Both the position numbers and the translations under genes were made by a program. From a bacterium (GTDB taxonomy: Bacteria > UBA9089 > UBA9088 > JAGUXG01), in assembly GCA_030018505.1 (NCBI GenBank), contig JASEHO010000002.1, forward strand, positions 20,585 through 33,861: 13,277 nt of DNA, written 5' to 3'. Within the stretch, counting starts at the first letter, position 1, and every line of letters starts with the position of its first letter. This document shows, piece by piece, positions 8,281 through 13,277 of this stretch. Under the pieces are notes generated by a model. That model had not been told where the DNA came from. It did no database searches and saw only the letters and a program-made list of their open reading frames with translations.

Positions 8281-8562
8281 TTACTCCAATCTTTTGCTCA
8301 TCTGCTTGTAGATTGTTTCTGCCAGACCAAAGGAGGCGGTTTTTGCCATATTTTTGGCATATTGAGTGTAGAGGACATCCTCCCAGATATCTTCTCCCAG
8401 ACCCCCGGAGGTCAACTCTGACTTTTCAACTGTATCCCGCAAGCCCTTTAGCATCTGTTCGATGAGGATGGATTCAAACTCTCTGCATGCCTCTTTCAGC
8501 TTTGCCTCTTTTGTCGTTTGCTTGCCTATATTCTGATAAATGCTTGTTGCTGATATATCCAT
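8281..8562 (-). CDS. flgJ: FlgJ-type rod-binding protein, stand-alone
   Basis: 93 residues matching the N-terminal rod-binding domain of FlgJ (PF10135): KLKEACREFESILIEQMLKG, a short linker ending in GGLGEDIWEDVLYTQYAKNM, and ASFGLAETIYKQM. The C-terminal muramidase domain of enterobacterial FlgJ is absent, as in most other phyla, where a separate hydrolase opens the peptidoglycan. It acts in the periplasm as a scaffold for rod assembly. It is the last gene of the leftward flagellar operon, directly after flgI. No Shine-Dalgarno sequence precedes the ATG; the upstream bases are a tandem repeat. The start was chosen by fit to the family length. Confidence 0.85.
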   Translation of the reverse strand: MDISATSIYQNIGKQTTKEAKLKEACREFESILIEQMLKGLRDTVEKSELTSGGLGEDIWEDVLYTQYAKNMAKTASFGLAETIYKQMSKRLE

Positions 8563-8566
8563 AAGT

Positions 8567-8601
8567 AAAAGTTAAAAGTGAAAAGTTAAAAGTGAAAAGT
8601 G
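8567..8601. repeat. Heptanucleotide tandem repeat between flgI and flgJ
   Basis: Five uninterrupted 7-base units alternate between AAAAGTT and AAAAGTG, giving an exact 14-base repeat (8567-8580 and 8581-8594) plus one more heptamer; a partial unit lies on each side. It fills most of the 66-base gap and replaces any purine-rich ribosome site in front of flgJ. Confidence 0.85.
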
Positions 8602-8628
8602 AAAAATAGTTTTTAGTTTTTCGTTATA

Positions 8629-9651
8629 TTACATTATCACAATCTCAGCGTATAAGGCACCTGAGGCTTTCATTGCAGAAAGTATAGCAATCACATCAGC
8701 AGGTCTTGCCCCAACAGCATTAAGGGAGGCAACAACATCTTTTACAGATGCCCCCTCTTTTAGAAGCAGAACCCTTTCTTGTTTTGTCTGTTTCTTTCCA
8801 GCCACTCCTTCTTCAGCCACACTAATAGAGAGATTTCCGTGTGAAATAGCACAGGCAGAGATCTTGATATTCTCACCCATAACAATCGTTCCTGTCCTTT
8901 CATTGATAACCACCTTTGCCTTTTGCTCTGGGCTGATGTAAATAGACTGGATGGAAGAAAAGAAGGAGACAGGATTGTCCTTAAACCCATTGGGAATCTT
9001 TATCTCAATAAGGGATGGATCAATGGGTTTGGCAATATCCTTTTCAAAGTATGTATTGATAGACTGGGCAATATTGCTTGCTAAAGAGAACGAAGGCTCT
9101 TTCAAGCATAAAGAGATAACTTGATTGGAAAGCTCTGAGATAACCTCCCTTTCAACAAGACCACCATTATCTATCCTTGCTACTGTAGGATGAGCCATTC
9201 TACCGCCAGCAGTGATAGGGCCACCTGTTGATATAGGTCCTTGAGCAGTAACATAAACTAAGCCGTCTGCACCAAGTAATGGCGTCTGGAGGAGGATGCC
9301 ACCCTGAAGGTTTTTTGAATCCCCAATAGAGGAGACCGTGACATCAACCTTCATCCCTACTCTGGTAAAGGCTGGAATCTCGCAAGTAACTAAGACAGCA
9401 GCGATATTCTTTACCTTCATCTTATCCTTCTCCACAGCAATGCCAAAATGTGCTAAGAGATTGACAATAGACTGGGCAGTAAAGAATGTCCCTTTGCTGT
9501 CGCCTGTGCCATCAAGGCCAACAATCAAACCATAACCTACCAAGTGATTTGGTCTCATACCCTGAATATCTACTAAATCCCCAATCTTTACACTCGGCAC
9601 AGAAAAAACCATTGTTGCCACCAAAACCACTAAAAATATTAACCTCTTCAT
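8629..9651 (-). CDS. flgI: Flagellar P-ring protein FlgI
   Basis: 340 residues from the chosen start. A signal peptide (MKRLIFLVVLVATMVFS) is followed by the invariant FlgI opening VKIGDLVDIQGMRPNHLVGY and GLIVGLDGTGD, then QSIVNLLAHFG, NIAAVLVTCEIP and LLGADGLVYVTAQGPIS. The end is LNAVGARPADVIAILSAMK and GALYAEIVIM. It forms the P-ring bushing around the rod in the peptidoglycan layer, assembled with FlgA's help. A longer frame starts at 9687, but that would add 12 non-family residues and overlap flgH. The Met at 9651 has GGAG 6 bases upstream and begins a proper signal peptide. Confidence 0.93.
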   Translation of the reverse strand: MKRLIFLVVLVATMVFSVPSVKIGDLVDIQGMRPNHLVGYGLIVGLDGTGDSKGTFFTAQSIVNLLAHFGIAVEKDKMKVKNIAAVLVTCEIPAFTRVGMKVDVTVSSIGDSKNLQGGILLQTPLLGADGLVYVTAQGPISTGGPITAGGRMAHPTVARIDNGGLVEREVISELSNQVISLCLKEPSFSLASNIAQSINTYFEKDIAKPIDPSLIEIKIPNGFKDNPVSFFSSIQSIYISPEQKAKVVINERTGTIVMGENIKISACAISHGNLSISVAEEGVAGKKQTKQERVLLLKEGASVKDVVASLNAVGARPADVIAILSAMKASGALYAEIVIM

Positions 9652-9657
9652 ATCCAT

Positions 9658-9661
9658 CTCC
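9658..9661 (-). promoter_or_regulatory. Ribosome binding site that decides the flgI start
   Basis: GGAG lies 6 bases before the ATG at 9651. The upstream in-frame ATG codons at 9687 and 9663 have no such site, and the one at 9657 abuts GGAG with no spacing. Confidence 0.65.
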
Positions 9662-9674
9662 ATATTTACTAAAG

Positions 9675-10247
9675 TTAAAACACCCACCCAATCAGCTTTT
9701 GAAGCACCCTCACCCCAACATTCGGCTTCTCCTTGCTTGATAAGCTGACTGCACCCTTATACTCTATCTTTGCCTCAGCTAAGTATGTTGACATAATCAC
9801 ATTCTGAGCCTGAATATCCTCTGGCCTGGCTATACCTGAGACATAGATTGTCTCCTCTTCATTATCTATCTTCACCTTTCTTTCTCCCTCTATCCTTAGG
9901 TTTCCATTGGGCAGGACAGAGATCACCTGAGCTGTAACCTTTGCCTGAAGGCTTCCTGCCCTTGTTACAGCCCCACCCCTCTTAAACTTGCTCTCACCTT
10001 TGCCACCTATCTTTGGCAAGAAGTCAAGGGCACCAGAGGCCTCTGTCGTCACCTCAAGGTTTTTATCGCGCTTAGATGAGTTCATATTAGATGCCTTTGC
10101 TTCCTCCACAATCACCACTGTCACAATATCCCCAATCTTGCCAGCCTTATGGTCAGAAAAGAGCCCTCTTTCATTGCTCTCCATCCAAAGGCTCTTTGCC
10201 CACAGCATATTTGCCATTAACAGAAAGATTAAAGCCCATTTTTGCAT
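9675..10247 (-). CDS. flgH: Flagellar L-ring protein FlgH
   Basis: 190 residues with the FlgH pattern: SLW near the mature N-terminus, GLFSDHKAGKIGDIVTVVIV, then SVLPNGNLRIEGERKVKI, and SGIARPEDIQAQNVIMSTYL with AEAKIEYKG. It builds the ring in the outer membrane around the distal rod. The usual form is a lipoprotein, but this protein has no cysteine at all. Its N-terminus looks like an ordinary signal peptide (MQKWALIFLLMANMLWA, then KSLW). The SD site GGAGGTGA lies in the last codons of flgA, and the flgA stop lies between it and the flgH ATG, so translation is probably coupled. Only 2 bases separate the genes. Confidence 0.93.
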   Translation of the reverse strand: MQKWALIFLLMANMLWAKSLWMESNERGLFSDHKAGKIGDIVTVVIVEEAKASNMNSSKRDKNLEVTTEASGALDFLPKIGGKGESKFKRGGAVTRAGSLQAKVTAQVISVLPNGNLRIEGERKVKIDNEEETIYVSGIARPEDIQAQNVIMSTYLAEAKIEYKGAVSLSSKEKPNVGVRVLQKLIGWVF

Positions 10248-10249
10248 TA

Positions 10250-11122
10250 TTATCTCACCTCCACTGTCTTGCTGTCTAAGACCACGGCCTCAATCAGCTT
10301 ATTTGAAGATAAGTTTCTGACCATTATCCTCTTTCCCAAAAATCCATTGCTGGCTGCCTTTCCCTCACAGGTAACAGTAAATCCATCTCCATTCTTTATC
10401 AGGGTAACTATATCACCAAACCTTATCAAAACAGGGTCTTGCACATCACACACCTTTATTGCCTCTCCAGCCTTTATCAGCACCCTTGCCTCCTTGCCAA
10501 CTAAATCAGTAGAATCAGAGAATCCAGCCTCTTTCTCTATCTCTTTATAAGCCATCTCAATATCCTCTGCTTTTATCAGAGAACCTGATAAGATATCCTT
10601 CTTTGCTACCACAACATCGGAAAATTTCTGTATCTTGCAATCCACCATTATCCTTTTATGCTCTACACCATTAACCTTGATTAGCACCTTACAGGTAGCC
10701 TTATTCTCCCTGACTATTGGCTCTACATCAAAACTTAGCTCACCCTTAGCAAGAAAAAGCTCTGGAATATTTCCGACTGTAATGCTGCCTTTTTCTGGAA
10801 TAGCCCTTATAATCTCTTCTTGCAGCCTTTCTTTTGGTAAATTCTGACAGGCTCTTCTCACTCTTACTTCATTCCCTATTATCTTTAGGTCAGGAATTCT
10901 CCTTTTTGCTACCAATTCTATATACTGCCTCTTGAGAGTCCTTGTTCTTCCTATAAGGGGCGAGACACCTATTTTTATCTCTTCTCCAGAATACTCTGCG
11001 ATATCTGAAAGAAATATCTCCTTACCAGATACCTCTACATCTTCCTTCAAACTGATGGTCTGGCAAAATGCCAGGAGAGGCAGAAGAAGAATGATAAGAG
11101 TATTCTGTAGTCTTGCCTTCAT
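10250..11122 (-). CDS. flgA: Flagellar P-ring assembly chaperone FlgA
   Basis: 290 residues, longer than the ~220 typical of enterobacteria because of an extra N-terminal region. There is a signal peptide (about residues 1-20), a less conserved region to ~165, then the SAF/FlgA core: VVVAKKDILSGSLIKAEDIE, DLVGKEARVLIKAGEAI, and the C-terminal part GDIVTLIKNGDGFTVTCEGK, with ASNGFLGKRIMVRNLSS. It is a periplasmic chaperone for FlgI. The SD-like GAGGT lies within the end of flgG, and only 3 bases separate the two genes. Position between flgG and flgH supports the call. Confidence 0.9.
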   Translation of the reverse strand: MKARLQNTLIILLLPLLAFCQTISLKEDVEVSGKEIFLSDIAEYSGEEIKIGVSPLIGRTRTLKRQYIELVAKRRIPDLKIIGNEVRVRRACQNLPKERLQEEIIRAIPEKGSITVGNIPELFLAKGELSFDVEPIVRENKATCKVLIKVNGVEHKRIMVDCKIQKFSDVVVAKKDILSGSLIKAEDIEMAYKEIEKEAGFSDSTDLVGKEARVLIKAGEAIKVCDVQDPVLIRFGDIVTLIKNGDGFTVTCEGKAASNGFLGKRIMVRNLSSNKLIEAVVLDSKTVEVR

Positions 11123-11125
11123 TTT

Positions 11126-11917
11126 TTACCTCTTTACAGTACTTGCCGCACCCAAGATAGCGTCTGCTGTCTGGATAACTTTGGCACTGAACTCATAAGC
11201 CCTCTGGACAACGATCATATTGACCATCTCTTCCACTACATTCACATTAGACCTCTCTATAAACCTTTGAGAGATTCTGCCAAAGCCTTCAGTGCCAGGC
11301 GTTCCTGTCTTTGGCTCACCAGATGCAGCTGTCTCTTTGACGACATTTTTCCCCATAGCAGAGAGCCCGGCTGGGTTTGTGAATCTGGCCAGCTCAATCT
11401 TTCCAAGCTCTTCTGTGGTCTTTACATTCCCAGCGATAGTAGCAAAGACTGCTCCATCCTCTGTTATTGATATCTCTGTTGCATCCTCTGGGACAACTAT
11501 CTCAGGCTGAAGGATATAACCGTTCTGCGTAACTATCTTTCCATCTGCATCCTTGCTGAATGACCCAGCCCTGGTATAACCCACCTCTCCATTTGGAAGG
11601 AGAACCTGAAAAAACCCCTGACCCTCTATAGCTAAGTCATAAGGATTCTGGGTCTCCTCTAAGGGGCCTGCAGAATGAATCTTCTGTGTCCCGACTATTT
11701 TTGTCCCATGACCTACCTGCACACCTGTTGGAACGCTTCCCCCACCAGCAATAGGTGTTCCAGAAAGCCTCAATGTGGCGTAAAGCAGGTCTTCAAACTC
11801 TGCCCTATCCCTCTTATACCCAGTAGTGTTCACATTTGCTAAGTTGTTGGATATAACATCCAAGTGAAACTGCTGGGCGCTCATCCCTGTTGCTCCTGAC
11901 CATAATGATCTAATCAT
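11126..11917 (-). CDS. flgG: Flagellar distal rod protein FlgG
   Basis: 263 residues, the usual FlgG length. The N-terminal rod-family motif is exact (MIRSLWSGATGMSAQQ, then NNLANVNTTGYKRDRAEFEDLLY). The middle has GPLEETQNPYDLAIEGQGFF and YTRAGSFSKDADG. The C-terminus has SNVNVVEEMVNMIVVQRAYE with KVIQTADAIL, the hallmark of FlgG rather than FlgF. It forms the distal rod that passes through the P- and L-rings. A strong Shine-Dalgarno site, AAAGGAGGT, ends about 5 bases before the ATG, so the gene is well set for independent translation despite the 236-base gap that separates it from flgF. Confidence 0.95.
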   Translation of the reverse strand: MIRSLWSGATGMSAQQFHLDVISNNLANVNTTGYKRDRAEFEDLLYATLRLSGTPIAGGGSVPTGVQVGHGTKIVGTQKIHSAGPLEETQNPYDLAIEGQGFFQVLLPNGEVGYTRAGSFSKDADGKIVTQNGYILQPEIVVPEDATEISITEDGAVFATIAGNVKTTEELGKIELARFTNPAGLSAMGKNVVKETAASGEPKTGTPGTEGFGRISQRFIERSNVNVVEEMVNMIVVQRAYEFSAKVIQTADAILGAASTVKR

Positions 11918-11991
11918 TTTTTACCTCCTTTATAAATTACTCAAACTTTTATAACACTTTACCCATCTGAAGTAATAATCTCTATCGGTGA

Positions 11992-12108
11992 GGGAAAAAT
12001 TCAATGTAAAATGCAAAACTAAACAATCCTAAACTATCAATTCAAAATTACTCCTTTTCTTCATTGCTAATTGATAATTGCTAATTGATAATTTTACATT
12101 GAATTCCC
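11992..12108. repeat. Inverted-repeat, MITE-like element between flgF and flgG
   Basis: The two ends are inverted copies: a perfect 15-base arm at 11998-12012 (AATTCAATGTAAAAT) and its reverse complement at 12091-12105. Both are followed outwards by GGG, with three extra A residues on the left side. Between them lies AT-rich DNA with no reading frame, containing an exact 14-base tandem repeat. Size and shape resemble a miniature inverted-repeat element. No clear target-site duplication is visible. Confidence 0.6.
12063..12104. repeat. Heptanucleotide tandem repeat inside the MITE-like element
   Basis: Units ATTGCTA and ATTGATA alternate twice (a perfect 14-base repeat, 12063-12076 and 12077-12090). 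Two further 7-base units, ATTTTAC and ATTGAAT, form most of the right inverted arm. Confidence 0.8.
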
Positions 12109-12153
12109 TTTTTACCTGGTTTGCTTTGCCTGGCTAAATAGTTACCAAACTTT

Positions 12154-12933
12154 TCAGGCTATTCTGCCCACATCATCAATTCCTCTTCTCATAACATCAT
12201 CATAGGCTAAGACAACCTTCTGGTTTGCCTCGTATAGCCTTTGAACCTCAATCATTTTCACCATTTCAAAGATAGCATTCACATTGGAAAGCTCTAAATA
12301 GCCTTGCTTTATCAAAGCACTTTCTGCTACCTTTGGATTTACTATATCTCTTTTCTTAAAAAGCCCTGCACCTATCTTGATAAGGTCTTCTTTCTCATCA
12401 AAACTAACTACCTTGAGTCTTTCTATCTCTTCTCTATTTACAAAGACCATTCCCTTCTCATCAACAACAAAATCTCCTTCTGGTATTTCAATGGGTAGGT
12501 TTATTTCAGAGAGAACTCTGTTGCCTGAAATAGTTGTCAGATACCCCTCGGAATCCCTGGTGAATCTTCCATCCCTGGTGTATCTTTCTCCAGCAGGGGT
12601 AGAGACACAAAAGAAGCCATCACCCTGGATAGCTAAATCAAAGGGGTTCTCTGTAGGTTGAATAGGTCCATCTGAATGAATGGTGACAATATCATCAATT
12701 CTAACGCCTGTGCCTAATCCTCCAACAAAAGGAGTTGTATCTTTATACCCAGCAGGGCTCTTGATAATATTGTCATAAAGCCGTGAGATAGAGAGCTCAG
12801 GAAGAGAGCTAAAGATGGTTTCATCTTTTTTATATCCCGGAGAAGAGATATTAGCCATATTGTTTGCCACTACCTCTAAATTAGTCCACTGACTATTCAT
12901 TCCCAAAGCCGCTGAATAAAGTCCTCTATACAT
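12154..12933 (-). CDS. flgF: Flagellar proximal rod protein FlgF (FlgF/FlgG family)
   Basis: 259 residues. The N-terminal rod-protein motif is present (MYRGLYSAALGMNSQ, then ANNMANISSPGYKKDETIF). The central segment has GPIQPTENPFDLAIQGDGFF and YTRDGRFTRDSEG, and the C-terminus has ELSNVNAIFEMVKMIEVQRL with YEANQKVVLAYDD. Compared with FlgG the C-terminal motif is degenerate and the middle is different, which fits the proximal rod protein FlgF at the head of a flgF-flgG-flgA-flgH-flgI cluster; a second FlgG-like paralogue is the alternative. No good Shine-Dalgarno site precedes the ATG. A sigma-28-type promoter ends only 10 bases upstream. Confidence 0.88.
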   Translation of the reverse strand: MYRGLYSAALGMNSQWTNLEVVANNMANISSPGYKKDETIFSSLPELSISRLYDNIIKSPAGYKDTTPFVGGLGTGVRIDDIVTIHSDGPIQPTENPFDLAIQGDGFFCVSTPAGERYTRDGRFTRDSEGYLTTISGNRVLSEINLPIEIPEGDFVVDEKGMVFVNREEIERLKVVSFDEKEDLIKIGAGLFKKRDIVNPKVAESALIKQGYLELSNVNAIFEMVKMIEVQRLYEANQKVVLAYDDVMRRGIDDVGRIA

Positions 12934-12943
12934 CTCATTTAAT

Positions 12944-12971
12944 ATATCGGCTTATTTTGGAAAATACTTTA
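12944..12971 (-). promoter_or_regulatory. Sigma-28 (FliA/SigD) type promoter of the flagellar operon
   Basis: On the minus strand TAAA (12971-12968) and GCCGATAT (12951-12944) are separated by 16 bases. The flagellar sigma consensus is TAAA, about 15 bases, then GCCGATAA or GCCGATAT. The eight-base minus-10 element is exact for the SigD form. It lies directly in front of the first flagellar gene and points into it. Confidence 0.7.
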
Positions 12972-13014
12972 ATCTTTTTTTTGGTTTTGAGGTTGGCTTT
13001 CTAATCAAGACCTG

Positions 13015-13044
13015 ACTATAATATTTATATGGCTCATCTTTCAA
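13015..13044 (-). promoter_or_regulatory. Possible sigma-70 type promoter upstream of flgF
   Basis: On the minus strand TTGAAA (13044-13039) and TATAGT (13020-13015) are 18 bases apart, each one base off consensus. It would give a leader of roughly 75 bases before flgF and basal expression in tandem with the sigma-28 site. The region is AT-rich, so chance matches are likely. An alternative TATAAT on the opposite strand overlaps it (13017-13022). Confidence 0.25.
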
Positions 13045-13128
13045 AGATTGTGCTTATGCGGTGTAACGGCTTGAGGATTCAAGGGTTTGAGCGAAGGTTT
13101 TATTATTTAACCTTTCTGATTTATTCTC

Positions 13129-13140
13129 GGTGTATACACC
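13129..13140. promoter_or_regulatory. 12-bp perfect palindrome, possible operator
   Basis: GGTGTATACACC is its own reverse complement and lies ~195 bases upstream of flgF. A palindrome this long is expected a few times by chance in a window this size, so regulatory meaning is unproven. Confidence 0.2.
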
Positions 13141-13277
13141 CGTCTCTGATAGTTGTTACTAATTTCCCCTATAGTTAGCTAATAGATAGTGTTCCAATAA
13201 TTTCACAATCTTTTCATTAGATATTTTGAGACTGGTGCAAATTTTGTAAGGGATGTTCTTTGACAAAAATAAGGCTA

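Larger units (their letters stand above)
12972..13277. other. Region upstream of flgF without a convincing gene
   Basis: This stretch holds the flgF upstream sequences and no clear gene. On the minus strand a frame is open from the window edge to a TAG at 13159-13161 (38 codons, LFLSKNIPYKI...). After TAG-TAA the same frame is open again for 33 codons, to 13054. This could be the end of a decayed gene entering from the right, but the length is not beyond chance. On the plus strand a 49-codon frame (13029-13178) lacks a ribosome site. No tRNA or strong terminator hairpin was seen. Confidence 0.5.

Noticed and set aside
9652..9687. 12-residue upstream extension of FlgI
   Set aside because: It lacks a ribosome site, overlaps flgH, and puts extra residues before a proper signal peptide.
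11982..11989. ACCGATAG on the minus strand upstream of flgG as a second sigma-28 minus-10
   Set aside because: No TAAA minus-35 is found at 14 to 17 bases upstream, and the first base of the motif is off consensus.
13096..13117. AAGGTT/AACCTT hairpin upstream of flgF
   Set aside because: A 6-bp stem with a 9-base AT loop is too weak and too common to call a terminator or operator.
13029..13178. 49-codon plus-strand frame behind a TTGGCT-N18-TATAAT sequence
   Set aside because: No ribosome site, only 6 bases from the minus-10 to the ATG, no recognisable protein pattern, and it lies in the flgF upstream region.

Overview
The window looks like a piece of chromosome from an uncultured or candidate-phylum Gram-negative (diderm) bacterium of moderate to low GC. 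An outer membrane is implied twice over. There are genes for flagellar L- and P-rings (FlgH, FlgI), and there is a PorV-like outer-membrane protein beside a giant secreted protein with a type IX secretion (T9SS)-like C-terminal domain. The phylum cannot be fixed from the sequence alone.

Left part (1-8229, plus strand). The first half is the 3' portion of a giant surface or secreted protein whose start lies upstream of the window. It is at least 2182 residues long: an array of DUF11 (TIGR01451-like) beta-sandwich modules, an eight-bladed PQQ-type beta-propeller, four more DUF11 modules, an acidic linker, an FnIII-like and a ZU5-like segment, and a C-terminal T9SS/FlgD-Ig-like domain. After it come an AT-rich HEPN/MNT toxin-antitoxin-type pair, then a 36-bp remnant that encodes the same C-terminal tail as the giant protein, then a PorV/PorQ-family outer-membrane protein. 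The remnant suggests that a second cargo gene was lost here and that the HEPN/MNT cassette now occupies its place.

Right part (8281-12933, minus strand). A flagellar rod/ring operon reads leftwards: flgF, flgG, flgA, flgH, flgI and a short FlgJ-type rod-binding protein. It encodes the distal and proximal rod subunits, the P-ring chaperone, the L- and P-rings, and the rod-assembly factor. A good match to a sigma-28 (FliA/SigD) promoter lies immediately upstream of flgF, so close that the transcript would be almost leaderless. The operon converges on the PorV-like gene with only 51 bp between the two stop codons.

Intergenic structure. Three intergenic gaps (7244-7278, 8567-8601 and 12063-12104) hold short tandem repeats with a strict 7-bp period but different units. 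The third lies inside a ~117-bp inverted-repeat, MITE-like element that separates flgF from flgG. The last 344 bases hold the flgF promoter region, a 12-bp palindrome and only weak short ORFs.
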